From assembly GCA_003151515.1 (NCBI GenBank), contig PLXS01000012.1:1-40388 (forward strand): a DNA stretch of 40,388 bases, read 5' to 3'. The stretch comes from Opitutaceae bacterium. GTDB lineage: Bacteria > Verrucomicrobiota > Verrucomicrobiia > Opitutales > Opitutaceae. Position numbers and translations under genes: made by a program. The notes beneath the pieces are model-generated. The model saw nothing but the letters and a program-made list of their open reading frames with translations, made no database searches and was not told the origin of the DNA. Shown piece by piece: positions 26,764 to 36,031 of this stretch (position 1 is its first letter; each line of letters starts with the position of its first letter).

Positions 26764-29700
26764 CTACGCCCGGCCGCCCCTCAGGGCGCGCTCGATCGCC
26801 AGCGCCAAGTCGGCCGCCTCGTAGGGCTTGGAGACCATCCCGCGGAAACCGTGGGCCCGGTAGTTGGAGAGCACGGTGTCGTTCGAGTATCCGCTGCAGA
26901 CGACCGCCACGACGCCTGGATCCAGCTTCAGGAGCTCCTCGAGCGTCTGGCGGCCGCCCATGCCCCCGGGGATCGTGAGGTCGAGGATCACGGCGCCAAA
27001 GGGGCGCCTTTCCCCCATGGCCTTCGCATACTCGCGCACCGCCGCGGCGCCGTCGGCGACGGACGTAACCTCGTAGCCCATTTTCCTGAGGATGGCCCCG
27101 CCCAGGGTCCGGATCGGCACCTCGTCGTCCATGAAGAGGATGCGGGCCTTGGCGGCGGCCGGCGCCGGCTTGGTCTCCGGCTCCGACAGCGTGATCCGCG
27201 CACCCGGGGCGTCCTGCGCCGCGGGCAGCCAGATGTGGAAGGTCGTGCCGTTGGCGGGCACGGACTCGGCTGTGATGTGGCCGGCGTGCTTCTTGACGAT
27301 GGAGTGCACGGTGGCCAGGCCTAGGCCGCTGCCGTTCTTCTTCGTGGTGAAGTACGGGTCGAAGATCTTCTCCAGGTCCTCGGGCCGGATCCCGTGGCCG
27401 TGGTCCGTGAACTTCAGGTGGAGGTAGCGGCCCGGGGCCAGGACCGGGCCCGGCTCATCGGCGACAATCTCGTTGCGCATCGAGACGTCGAGCACCCCTC
27501 CGCCGGGCATCGCCTGCATGGCGTTGATGGCGACGTTCTGGACCACCTGGCCGATCTGCCCCTTGTCGACATTCGCGGGCCAGAGGTCCTCCGCGATGTC
27601 GAAGCTGCAGCGCACGTTCGAGCCGCGAAGCGCGAACTCGGCCACCTCCCTCACGATGTCCGGCAGGAGCACGGCCGCCTGGACGGGGGCTCCCCCCTTG
27701 GCGAAGGTCAGCAGCTGCTGCGTCAGGTCCCGCGCGCGGATTGCCGCCTTCTCCGCGTCCAGCAGGGAGCTCTCGACGTCCGGCTCGAGCTTCCCGACGA
27801 GGCGGGCGAGGGAAAGGTTGCCCATGACGACCGTGAGCAGGTTGTTGAAGTCGTGGGCTATCCCGCCCGCAAGCAGCCCGAGCGACTCGAGGCGGCTCGC
27901 CCTATGCAGGTCGGCCTGCAGGCGCGACTCGCGCTTCACCTGCTCGCGGATCTGCTCGGTCTGCGCGCGGACCTGCCGGTGAAGCGCCGACACCCAGGCG
28001 ATGAAGAGCAGGATGGCCACCGCGAGCGCCGCGACGAGGGCGAGCACGCGCCCGGGGGTGAACCAGGAGGGGGCCTTCAGCACCGCGATGTCGCCCGCCG
28101 TGCGCAGGTTGATCTGGAAGGCCGAGGGCCTGCCGTACTGGTCGAACCTGACCGTGTATACGCCGGTGAGCGAGAGGTAGCTGCCGTCACGGAGCGCGGG
28201 CGGCGCATCGGCGCCGGCCGCGTCGAGAAAGGCGTCGAACACGGTCTCCTTTCCATGGACCGTCAGGCGCAGCACGCCTTCGGCGGCCGAGCTGTCGAAC
28301 AGCGTGCCCTCAAGCTCCACCAGGCGGCCGTCAAACGATATGTTTGGGGCGTAATGGGCCTCCATCGGGACCGGCCTCGGGGGCTCGCCGTGCCCGACCC
28401 TTCGGTAGATCGCCTCGCGGAGGGTGACGCGCCCGCCCTGGCGCGCGAGAAGCCCCACGGCCTCGATCTTGTCGCCGGCGACCAGGGGTTCGCGCCCCTC
28501 CGAGAACACGAGCAGGCCCTGGCCGGCCTCTTCGATCTGGATGAAGCGCCCCGGGGAGTGCTTGAGCACGACCCCCGAGACGCGCAGCAGCCGGTTGAAG
28601 GACTGCGCCGAGTTGAACTGGCCCAGGCTCGCAATCGTGCGCGCCGGAACGTCGAAGGGGTCCTTCTTGGGCGCCTCCTCGACCTGGACAAACTCCGCCG
28701 CCGGCACCCAGAGCTTGATGCCGGTCAGCCGGCGCTCGCCGCCCGTCTCCGCGGTGCACACGCCCTTGACGACGATGATCGCCCCGACAAGCGAGGACAC
28801 GTCCGCGCGGGGGGAGAGGACGGCGACGAAGTCCCCCGCATTCGTGACGAGGTCCAGGTACTGCCAGCCGTCCTGCTTGCGTATGCCGTGCAGGTAGCCG
28901 CGCATCTCCACCCATTTCGCCTCCTCGGCCCCGGTGAGCGCGTGCTCGAGGGACACCGGCTCCGCGACCGGCAGCACGAGGTCGCTCATCTGGTCAACCT
29001 GCGACGCCTTGACGACCGGCGCGAACTCGCCCATCCCGGTCACCCCCCTGACCTCGACGCTGCGGCCGAGGACGCTCACCGCCGGGCCGGCGTTCTCGCG
29101 CATGACGCAGATCCCCCCGCTTGAGTCCTCGATGAAGAAGAACGGCGCCCTTCTGTTCGACCAGGTCACGACGCCCGTGAGCCGCACCGCGCGCCCCCGC
29201 GCAGCCTCCTCGGCCGGAAGCTCGAACACCTGGGCCGCCAGCCTGAGTGTCGGGTCGCGGGTCGGCGCCGCGGGTGCGGATGAACCCTCCGCCGGGCGCG
29301 CGAGCCCGTCGGTGAGCTGCCACTGCGTGCCCCTGATGAGCGGCAATCCGATGGCCTCGATCTTCTCGTCGGCCGCGAAGGGGCGCGCCTGGCCGGTCAT
29401 GACGTCCACCTGGCCTCCCTCGTCGCGGATGCGGACCCAATGCCCCGGCTCCTGCCCCTTGACCTGACCCGAGACCCGCACAAGGCGGTCGGCCGGCTGT
29501 TTGGGCAGCGACTCGATGGGCACTGCCGGTATCCTGAAGCGCGGGTCGTCGCCAAGGCGGCCGGTCACCCAAGCGCGTTCGACGCCGGGAACCATGATCT
29601 CGAGCGACGACGCGTTGCCGTCCGGGCCGACCTTCGGGTTGAAGACCCCCTGGACCCGCACAAAGGCGTCATTGAAATCCGGCAGCACCGTGTCCGGGTT

Positions 29701-30285
29701 CACCAGCACCCAGGCCACAACGCTGCGGCCCTCGATCGAGAGCGTGAGGCGCAGGTGGCCAACGTCCATGCGGTCGACTCGGTCGACAAACCCGTTCGCC
29801 TCGACCAGCCTGCCGGCCCACAGGGGAGCCTGCGCCAGCCGGCCCGCGAGCGGCTGCGGGATCGCGGCGGAGGACCCTGCAGCGTTTATGACGGCATGGT
29901 CGAACGTGATGTCCGCGTTCGGCGGCACGAACAGGCCGGATGCGATGATGTGCTGGCCCGTCTTGAACGGATAATGGAGGGAGGCGGAGGGGACGTAGGC
30001 CCCGTCCCCGTTCATGTCCTGCACGAAGAGTATCTTCCAGAGCGCGTCGTAGTAGGTGACGTCGCACTCCAGGCGAAACGCGCACGGTCTTGCCTTCTGC
30101 TCGGCGCTCAGGCTCCAGAACTGGCTGATGCTGGTGACCGTGAGGCCCGCCTGCTGCGCGGCCTCCGCCGGCGGGCCCTCGGCCCGGATCCGGACGCATG
30201 GCAGCGCCAGGGCCGCCGCAAATGCGGCGGCCAGCCGCAGGAGGCGGCCACTCTGGGGGTGAATGCGGGAAGGGGCCTGGGTCAT
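26764..30285 (-). CDS. Hybrid histidine kinase with about seven periplasmic OB-like modules and a C-terminal receiver
   Basis: 1173 residues from the ATG at 30285, which gives a signal peptide. A long periplasmic part (about 45-740) is built of about seven repeated modules of 65-90 residues sharing the pattern R-x-V-x-(V/L)-x-G-x-V ... F/W-I-x-I-(E/R)-(D/E) ... V-x-G (starts near 65, 158, 266, 365, 457, 565 and 653). They look like OB-fold beta-barrels. One helix (about 745-768) crosses the membrane. Then come a coiled coil, HisKA with His811 (GGIAHDFNNLL), HATPase (N-box near 917-926, DHGHGI and GSGLGL boxes), and a receiver with Asp1102 (LDLTIPGG), DDE at 1053-1055 and Lys1153. It probably senses an envelope ligand; the ligand and target are unknown. 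Confidence 0.93.
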   Translation of the reverse strand: MTQAPSRIHPQSGRLLRLAAAFAAALALPCVRIRAEGPPAEAAQQAGLTVTSISQFWSLSAEQKARPCAFRLECDVTYYDALWKILFVQDMNGDGAYVPSASLHYPFKTGQHIIASGLFVPPNADITFDHAVINAAGSSAAIPQPLAGRLAQAPLWAGRLVEANGFVDRVDRMDVGHLRLTLSIEGRSVVAWVLVNPDTVLPDFNDAFVRVQGVFNPKVGPDGNASSLEIMVPGVERAWVTGRLGDDPRFRIPAVPIESLPKQPADRLVRVSGQVKGQEPGHWVRIRDEGGQVDVMTGQARPFAADEKIEAIGLPLIRGTQWQLTDGLARPAEGSSAPAAPTRDPTLRLAAQVFELPAEEAARGRAVRLTGVVTWSNRRAPFFFIEDSSGGICVMRENAGPAVSVLGRSVEVRGVTGMGEFAPVVKASQVDQMSDLVLPVAEPVSLEHALTGAEEAKWVEMRGYLHGIRKQDGWQYLDLVTNAGDFVAVLSPRADVSSLVGAIIVVKGVCTAETGGERRLTGIKLWVPAAEFVQVEEAPKKDPFDVPARTIASLGQFNSAQSFNRLLRVSGVVLKHSPGRFIQIEEAGQGLLVFSEGREPLVAGDKIEAVGLLARQGGRVTLREAIYRRVGHGEPPRPVPMEAHYAPNISFDGRLVELEGTLFDSSAAEGVLRLTVHGKETVFDAFLDAAGADAPPALRDGSYLSLTGVYTVRFDQYGRPSAFQINLRTAGDIAVLKAPSWFTPGRVLALVAALAVAILLFIAWVSALHRQVRAQTEQIREQVKRESRLQADLHRASRLESLGLLAGGIAHDFNNLLTVVMGNLSLARLVGKLEPDVESSLLDAEKAAIRARDLTQQLLTFAKGGAPVQAAVLLPDIVREVAEFALRGSNVRCSFDIAEDLWPANVDKGQIGQVVQNVAINAMQAMPGGGVLDVSMRNEIVADEPGPVLAPGRYLHLKFTDHGHGIRPEDLEKIFDPYFTTKKNGSGLGLATVHSIVKKHAGHITAESVPANGTTFHIWLPAAQDAPGARITLSEPETKPAPAAAKARILFMDDEVPIRTLGGAILRKMGYEVTSVADGAAAVREYAKAMGERRPFGAVILDLTIPGGMGGRQTLEELLKLDPGVVAVVCSGYSNDTVLSNYRAHGFRGMVSKPYEAADLALAIERALRGGRA

Positions 30286-30455
30286 TGGGATGCGGACGTC
30301 CGCACTCCGCGGGCCTTCGCTCAGATTTTGATCAAGTCTACCAGCGTAGTATCGGCACGGCCAGCGCCGAATAAGGCGCGCACTGGCCCTTTGCGGACCT
30401 GCCGGGCCTCGCGGCTTGCGGAAGGGCCCATGCGGGCCTACCGTCCCGCATCTCC

Positions 30456-31283
30456 GTGCCATTGAATGAATACAGCTCCGCGGACGACAACCTGCCGGTC
30501 GCATGGATCCGCGGTTACCCCCTGTATGCGGCGCACATGGTGGTCCTGGCCTTCGTCGCCTCGATGCTCGCCACCGCGATCCTCATGGGGCTGGGCGCCA
30601 CGGCCTGCTTCGGCTGGGTCACGCTCGAGAGTCCCAGGGTCCTCAGGGGCGAGGCCTGGCGGGTCGCCACCTACGGGCTCGTCAATGAGCCCAGCCTCTG
30701 GTTCGCGTTCGACATGGTGATGATCATGATGTTCGGCCGCGAGATCGAGAGGTTCTTCGGCCGAAGGAAGTTCCTCGCCCTGTGCGGCTGCCTCTACCTC
30801 ATCCCCCCGATCCTCTACACGTTCGTCGGGCTGTGGATGCCGACCTACCTGCGGGGGGAGACCGGGGCCTTCGCCCTCTTCATCGCCTTCGCGACTCTCT
30901 ACCCCGACGCGGTCATGCTCTTCGGCATCGTCGCAAAGTGGGCCGCCGTAGTGCTTGTCGTCCTGTTCTCCGCCATGTCGCTCGCCCAACGCGACTGGCT
31001 GGGCGGCGCCCTGCTCTGGGCCACATCGGCGTTCGCCTACGCGGCCGTGCGCCATGAGAGGGGCGCCTTCGAGATCCCGCGTCTGCGCCTGCCTTGGCGC
31101 CGCCCGAGGCTGCGCGTCATCGAGGGCGGGCGGCAGGACTCCCCGGCCCCTCGCGAGGCGGGGATCATGGCCGAGGTCGACGCGCTCCTGGATAAGATCG
31201 CGCAGTCGGGCATCTCGAGCCTCACGAAGGACGAGAGGGAGCGGCTGGACTCGGCCCGCAAGCGCCTCGCGCGCCGCGACTAG
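30456..31283 (+). CDS. Rhomboid-like membrane protein lacking catalytic residues, with DUF6576 tail
   Basis: 275 residues from a GTG start. Six hydrophobic segments and the rhomboid landmarks are present in order: the RVATYGLV loop, the helix-2 to loop segment FGREIERFFGRRKFLAL, and the nucleophile helix. The catalytic residues are absent: the helix-2 H-x-x-x-N is W-x-x-x-D (WFAFDM), GxSG is GETG, and the last helix has no His. A soluble tail ends with ALLDKIAQSGISSLTKDER, the DUF6576 module commonly attached to bacterial rhomboids. It is therefore likely a pseudoprotease that binds or chaperones membrane clients. It is divergent from the kinase gene and convergent with yedK (5-bp gap). Confidence 0.8.
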   Translation: MPLNEYSSADDNLPVAWIRGYPLYAAHMVVLAFVASMLATAILMGLGATACFGWVTLESPRVLRGEAWRVATYGLVNEPSLWFAFDMVMIMMFGREIERFFGRRKFLALCGCLYLIPPILYTFVGLWMPTYLRGETGAFALFIAFATLYPDAVMLFGIVAKWAAVVLVVLFSAMSLAQRDWLGGALLWATSAFAYAAVRHERGAFEIPRLRLPWRRPRLRVIEGGRQDSPAPREAGIMAEVDALLDKIAQSGISSLTKDERERLDSARKRLARRD

Positions 31284-31288
31284 GGACC

Positions 31289-31993
31289 CTAGCCGAAGTC
31301 GAGCTCGGGCTCCGCGGGCCTCTCGTCCGGCGGCGCGTGGCACTGCGGGCCCTCGTTTCGGCTGTTGCTGACGAACCGGCTCACCGGGCGCGACTGCAGC
31401 CTGTCCACCCCTATGGGCGCGACGAGAGATCCGAGCTCGTTGGCGGAAAGCGGGGAGTCGCCCAGCCACCGCCCCATGGCGCCGTCCGTCAGGATGACCG
31501 GCATCCTGTCGTGGACCAGGGCGGCGAGCTCGTTCGGCCTGGTGGTGAGGATGCAGTAGGTCTCGGGCAGAGGCCCGTCGGGGGGCTCCCATATCCCTGC
31601 GAAGGCAAACGACTCCTCGTCGCGCAGCGTGAAGAGGTACGGCTGCTTGACCCCGCCCGCGGCCTTCCACTCGTAGTAGCCGTTTGCGGGCACAAGGCAC
31701 CGCCTCCCGGCAACCCCGTCCCTGAACGCGGGAAGCTTGGCAACGGTCTCGGACCTCGCGTTCGCGAGGAGCCTGGGGTTGGCCCTTGCGCGGTCGCCGG
31801 CGGGGATGAGGCCCCACCTCATCGGCCGCACGCGGGCCCCGCCGCCGCCAAGCGCGACAACGGGCATGGTGCTGGTCAGCGTCACGTTGTAGCGGGGCTC
31901 GGCCCAGTCGGGCGGATCCAGCAGCACGCCAAGCGCCTTGGAGATCGCCCGGAGCGCGGCGTCGGTCTTGTGGAGCGTGTATCGGACGCACAT
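31289..31993 (-). CDS. yedK: SOS response-associated peptidase / abasic-site DNA-protein crosslinker (YedK/HMCES family)
   Basis: 234 residues from the ATG at 31993, chosen because the family needs Met removal to expose Cys2 (MCVRYTLHK). Active-site residues are visible: Cys2, Asn78 in NARSET, Glu108 in GYYEW and His161 in VHDRMPVIL. Family members form a thiazolidine crosslink with abasic sites in single-stranded DNA to shield them. The gene lies 25 bp behind xylB on the same strand, so it may be co-transcribed with xylose genes, an odd pairing. A longer reading to 32044 would bury Cys2 and is rejected. Confidence 0.95.
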   Translation of the reverse strand: MCVRYTLHKTDAALRAISKALGVLLDPPDWAEPRYNVTLTSTMPVVALGGGGARVRPMRWGLIPAGDRARANPRLLANARSETVAKLPAFRDGVAGRRCLVPANGYYEWKAAGGVKQPYLFTLRDEESFAFAGIWEPPDGPLPETYCILTTRPNELAALVHDRMPVILTDGAMGRWLGDSPLSANELGSLVAPIGVDRLQSRPVSRFVSNSRNEGPQCHAPPDERPAEPELDFG

Positions 31994-32018
31994 AGGGCCT
32001 TGTCCCCCGCAGGCTCCC

Positions 32019-33518
32019 TCAGCGCTCCTCGAACGCGCCCTCAAGGTCCCCGACCAGCCGCTCGTAGAAGCCCTGACGGGCGCGGTAGAGGGCCGCGCGC
32101 CCCCGGTCGGGAACGCACCGCGTCGACTCGTCCGGCGAGACGCACCGCGCGCACAGGTCCGTCAGCGCCGCCGCGCGCCCCCGCGCGGGCGAGTCGCACC
32201 AGGCCGCCTGCAGCGCGGCGCCCAGCGCCACGCTCTCGTCCTGCGCCATGGCAACGACCGGAACGCCGAAGACGTCTGCGGCCACCTGGCGCCAGAGTGC
32301 CGAGCGCGCCCCGCCGCCCGTGAGCCGGATCTCCCTCGGCCGGACGCCGAGCTTGCGAAGCCGCCCTAGCCCGTGGCCCAGGCCGAATGTCGCGCCCTCG
32401 ATGGCCGCCCGCGCGAGGTGGCCCTGCGACAGGGTGCGCCGGTCGAGGCCGAAGTAGACGCCCGTTGCCTTCGGCAGGTTCGGCGTGCGCTCGCCGTCCA
32501 GGAACGGAAGGAGCGTCAGCCCGTCGCAGCCCGCCGGCGCCGATGCCGCGGCCGCCTCGAGCTCCGCCAGGCTCCATCCGAACAGGGCTCGGACCCTCTC
32601 GGTGACGCCCGTCACGTTCATCGTGCAGAGAAGCGGGAGCCATCCCCCCGTCGACGAGCAGAACGCGGCGATCTCCCCCCGGGGGTCGACCACGGGTGCG
32701 CGCGCGTAGGCGTAGATCGTGCCGCTCGTGCCGAGGCTCGCCGTGACCGCCCCGGGCGCCACGTTGCCCGTCCCGATGGCCCCCATCATGTTGTCGCCGC
32801 CCCCCGCGCTGACGAGCGTACCCGCCGGGAAGCCGTAGCTCGCGGCAAGCTCGGGCCGCAGGGTCCCGCACGGCTCATGCGAGGCCGAGATCGCGGGAAG
32901 GCAGCCCGCCACGCGGCAGTCGACGGCCTCCATGGCGGCGAGCGACCACCTGCGCCTCCTCACGTCGAGGAAGCCGGTCCCGGAGGCGTCCCCGCATTCC
33001 ATGGAGTAGTTCCCGGTCAGGTGCAGGTTGAGGAAGTCGTGCGGCAGGAGGATGCGCCTCAGCCGAGCGAAACTGCGCGGCTCGCGACGCTTGAGCCAGA
33101 GCACCTTCGGCGCGGTGTAGCCCGGCAGGAAGGGAAGCCCCGTCTTTCGGATGACGGCGGCCGCGCCGCCGAGCCTTCGGGTGAGGATGGCGCATTCGGC
33201 GGCGGTGCTCGTGTCGCACCAGAGCTTCGCCGGCCGGATGACGCGGCCGCCCCCGTCAAGGGGGACGAAGCCGTGCTGCTGCCCGGAGACGCCGATCGCG
33301 CGAATGCGCGAGCGCTCGACGCGCGCGGCGGCCTCGCCTATCGCCGCGTCCATCGCCGCCGCCCACTCCTGCGGGTGCTGCTCCATGTGCCCCGGCGGCA
33401 GGCCGTCGATCATCCGGTGCGGGGCCCGCGCCTCGGCGACGATCCGGCCCGACTCGGCGTCGAGGACGACGGCTTTCACGCTCTGCGTGCCGCTGTCGAT
33501 CCCGACGTAGAGGCCCAT
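32019..33518 (-). CDS. xylB: Xylulokinase
   Basis: 499 residues from the ATG at 33518, the usual length. It is a FGGY-family sugar kinase: the N-terminal phosphate motif GIDSGTQSVKAVVLD (Asp8), the sugar-contact loop SGQQHG (79-84), catalytic Asp242 in GGGDNMMGAIGTG, the second phosphate motif TASLGTSGT, and the adenosine motif LTGGGARSALWRQ. It phosphorylates D-xylulose to xylulose 5-phosphate in the cytoplasm. It follows xylA by 8 bp and forms an operon with it. The frame stays open far upstream across xylA but without protein features. Confidence 0.96.
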   Translation of the reverse strand: MGLYVGIDSGTQSVKAVVLDAESGRIVAEARAPHRMIDGLPPGHMEQHPQEWAAAMDAAIGEAAARVERSRIRAIGVSGQQHGFVPLDGGGRVIRPAKLWCDTSTAAECAILTRRLGGAAAVIRKTGLPFLPGYTAPKVLWLKRREPRSFARLRRILLPHDFLNLHLTGNYSMECGDASGTGFLDVRRRRWSLAAMEAVDCRVAGCLPAISASHEPCGTLRPELAASYGFPAGTLVSAGGGDNMMGAIGTGNVAPGAVTASLGTSGTIYAYARAPVVDPRGEIAAFCSSTGGWLPLLCTMNVTGVTERVRALFGWSLAELEAAAASAPAGCDGLTLLPFLDGERTPNLPKATGVYFGLDRRTLSQGHLARAAIEGATFGLGHGLGRLRKLGVRPREIRLTGGGARSALWRQVAADVFGVPVVAMAQDESVALGAALQAAWCDSPARGRAAALTDLCARCVSPDESTRCVPDRGRAALYRARQGFYERLVGDLEGAFEER

Positions 33519-33526
33519 GGCGCCGG

Positions 33527-34855
33527 TCAGGCCCCCGTCAGGTACCGGTTGAGGAGGTTCTCGAGGTACTCCTGGCGGCCGCTCCTGGGGACCGGCTCGC
33601 CGAGCTTCGAGAGCACCAGCCTCTCCAGCTCGGGGAAGCGCGCGTTGCCCTCCTCGATGCGCCGGCCGAAGCCGGAGTCGTAGCTCGAGTAGCGCCCGGC
33701 GACAAACCGGTCCAGGTGTCCGTCGGAAATGATGCGCCTGGCGACCCTGTAGGCGAGGGCGTAGGTGTCCATCCCTCCGATGTGGGCGTAGAAGAGATCC
33801 TCCGGGTCGATCGACGGCCTGCGCAGCTTGGCGTCGAAGTTGAAGCCGCCCCTGCCGAGCCCGCCCGCCCGCATGATCGAGACCATCGCGAGCGTGATCT
33901 CCTTCACGTCCGTGTTGAACTGGTCCGTGTCCCACCCGAGCAGCATGTCGCCCGAGTTCGCGTCGACCGAGCCCAGCATGCCCTGCGAGGCGGCCACCTC
34001 GATCTCATGCTGGAACGTGTGGCCGGCCAGTGTCGCGTGGTTCGTCTCGATGTTGAACTTGAAGTGCTTCTCCAGGCCGAAGGTGCGCAGGAACGCGATC
34101 CCGCTCGCGACGTCGAAGTCGTACTGGTGCTTCATCGGCTCCTTGGGCTTCGGCTCGATGTAGAACTGGCCCTTGAAGCCGATCCGCTTCGCGTGGTCGA
34201 CGGCCATGCGCAGGAACGCCGCGAGGTGCTCCTGCTCGCGCCCGAGGTCGGTGTTCAGCAGGGTCTCGTAGCCCTCGCGGCCGCCCCAGAACGTGTAGCC
34301 GTCGCCCCCGAGCTCGTGGGTCACCTCGAGCGCCTTCTTCACCTGCGCCGCGGCGTAGGCGAACACGTGGGCGTCGGGGTTCGTGGCCGCGCCGCACATG
34401 TAGCGGGGGTTGGAGAACAGGTTTGCGGTGCCCCAGAGCAGGCGCACGCCGGTCTCCTTCTGGAGCGCCTTCGCGTGGGCGACCAGCCTGTCCAGGTTGC
34501 GGTTCGACTCGGCGAGCGTCGCGCCTTCCGGTGCGATGTCGCGGTCGTGGAAGCACCAGAAGGGCGCCTCGATCTTCACGAAGAACTCGAAGGCGGCCTC
34601 CATGCGCCGAAGGGCCACCGACAGGGCGTCCGACCCCCTCTCCCACGGGCGCCGGATCGTGCCCGGGCCGAAGGGGTCGCCCCCGAGCCCGCGGAACGAG
34701 TGCCAGAAGGCGATGGAGAAGCGCATGCGCTCCTTGAGGGTCATCCCGTCGGCCGGGGCCGCCGGGTCGTAGTGGCGGAACGCCAGGGGGTTCTCCGAGC
34801 CGGGGCCCTCAAACGGGATCCGCGGCACCTGGAAATACTGGGGTCTGGTCTTCAT
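33527..34855 (-). CDS. xylA: Xylose isomerase
   Basis: 442 residues from the ATG at 34855, with GAAGG 8 nt upstream; an ATG two codons earlier (34861) is the alternative. It is of the long class II type (about 440 residues): catalytic His103 in FWCFHDRD, metal ligands in [10 protein letters not shown] (Glu234), the [12 protein letters not shown] helix (His273), [15 protein letters not shown] (Asp298, Asp309, Asp311) and [10 protein letters not shown] (Asp341). It interconverts D-xylose and D-xylulose. It heads the xylA-xylB run. No xylose regulator or transporter gene is in the window. Confidence 0.97.
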   Translation of the reverse strand: MKTRPQYFQVPRIPFEGPGSENPLAFRHYDPAAPADGMTLKERMRFSIAFWHSFRGLGGDPFGPGTIRRPWERGSDALSVALRRMEAAFEFFVKIEAPFWCFHDRDIAPEGATLAESNRNLDRLVAHAKALQKETGVRLLWGTANLFSNPRYMCGAATNPDAHVFAYAAAQVKKALEVTHELGGDGYTFWGGREGYETLLNTDLGREQEHLAAFLRMAVDHAKRIGFKGQFYIEPKPKEPMKHQYDFDVASGIAFLRTFGLEKHFKFNIETNHATLAGHTFQHEIEVAASQGMLGSVDANSGDMLLGWDTDQFNTDVKEITLAMVSIMRAGGLGRGGFNFDAKLRRPSIDPEDLFYAHIGGMDTYALAYRVARRIISDGHLDRFVAGRYSSYDSGFGRRIEEGNARFPELERLVLSKLGEPVPRSGRQEYLENLLNRYLTGA

Positions 34856-34976
34856 CGGCATGGCCTTCGACGGATAACACGGGCGCCCCAGCAGCGTCGA
34901 GATTTCGTTGGCGCGCGGGCCGCCTCGCCGATGCGCTCCCCTCGGCCCCATCGAGAACCGGCCAATCTTGCGTAAC

Positions 34977-35004
34977 TTGCGTCGCGGGGGCAGCCGGCTA
35001 TGCT
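34977..35004 (+). promoter_or_regulatory. Probable sigma-70-type promoter of the YncE-like gene
   Basis: TTGCGT (34977-34982), a 16-nt spacer, then TATGCT (34999-35004). The start codon at 35021 leaves a leader of about ten bases with no Shine-Dalgarno. The -35 box lies in the second of two CTTGCGT heptamers (34967-34973 and 34976-34982) in the gap shared with divergent xylA. Confidence 0.5.
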
Positions 35005-35020
35005 TTGTTTCCCTTCGACC

Positions 35021-36031
35021 ATGAAATCCATTCCGGCCCTGCTTCTTGCGGTCGCAGCCATCTCGGCCAGCGCCTCGGACCTAAAGGTGATCGCCCACTA
35101 CCCCATACCGGGCGACGTCAGGTACGACTACCTGCGGGTGGATCCCGACATGAGGCGCCTCTACGTCTCCCACGCGACGAAGGTCGACGTGCTGGACGTC
35201 GACACCGGGGCCGTCATCGGGGAGGTCGCGCCGATGAAGGGCGTGCACGGGATCGCCCTCGTTCCCGGCCTGAAGCGCGGGTTCATCACCTCGGGCGGGG
35301 ACAGCACCGTCGTCATGTTCGACCTTTCAACGCTCAAGGTCCTCAAAGTGATTACGGGCTTCGGGATGAAGCCTGACGCGATCGAGTTCGATCCCGAGAC
35401 GCAGAGGGTCTACGTGGCGAACGGGCAGTCGGGGGGCGTCTCGGTCATCGACCCCGCAAAGGGCGAGATCGCAGCGACGGTCCCGATCGCGGGCAAGCTC
35501 GAGGGCATGGCCTTCGACGGCAGGGGCCGCCTCTTCGTGAACACCGAGGACAAGAGCATGATCCAGGTGATTGACACTCACTCCCTGAAGGCCCTGGCAT
35601 CCTGGCCGATCGCGCCCGTCGAGGGCGGCACCGGCCTTGCCATCGACCCCGCGCACCACCGGCTGTTCTCGGCCGGAGGCAACGGCAAGCTTGCCGTGGT
35701 GGACAGCGACACCGGCGCCCTGGTTGCGACCCCCGAGATCGGCCCCGACCCCGACGGCGACGCCTTTGATTCCTCGGCGGGCCTGATCTTCTCGTCGAGC
35801 ATGATGGGGACGCTCTCGGTCCTCCACGAGGACTCGCCGGACGCCTACAGCGCCGTGCAGACCGTGCCGACCGCGTTCGGCGCCAGGACGATAGCCCTGG
35901 ACGCAAAGACGGGGCGCGTCTTCATGGCGACCGGCAAGTTCAATCCGGCCCCGGCGCCGAGCGCCGACAACCCGCATCCGCGCCGCTCGGGCGAACCCGG
36001 AACGTTTGAGGTCCTCGTCGTCGGCCGCTAG
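35021..36031 (+). CDS. Exported YncE/YVTN-type beta-propeller protein
   Basis: 336 residues from the ATG at 35021, which gives a signal peptide ([18 protein letters not shown]). The rest is a seven-bladed propeller of about 40-residue repeats with patterns such as [36 protein letters not shown] and [20 protein letters not shown]. No catalytic residues seen. Such proteins bind ligands or DNA in the periplasm and are often linked to metal or redox functions. Its stop shares the CTAG tetramer with the stop of the opposite DUF486 gene. Confidence 0.9.
   Translation: MKSIPALLLAVAAISASASDLKVIAHYPIPGDVRYDYLRVDPDMRRLYVSHATKVDVLDVDTGAVIGEVAPMKGVHGIALVPGLKRGFITSGGDSTVVMFDLSTLKVLKVITGFGMKPDAIEFDPETQRVYVANGQSGGVSVIDPAKGEIAATVPIAGKLEGMAFDGRGRLFVNTEDKSMIQVIDTHSLKALASWPIAPVEGGTGLAIDPAHHRLFSAGGNGKLAVVDSDTGALVATPEIGPDPDGDAFDSSAGLIFSSSMMGTLSVLHEDSPDAYSAVQTVPTAFGARTIALDAKTGRVFMATGKFNPAPAPSADNPHPRRSGEPGTFEVLVVGR

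Noticed and set aside
27394..29124. 576-codon plus-strand open frame
   Set aside because: Antisense of the hybrid kinase, whose kinase and receiver motifs are intact on the minus strand.
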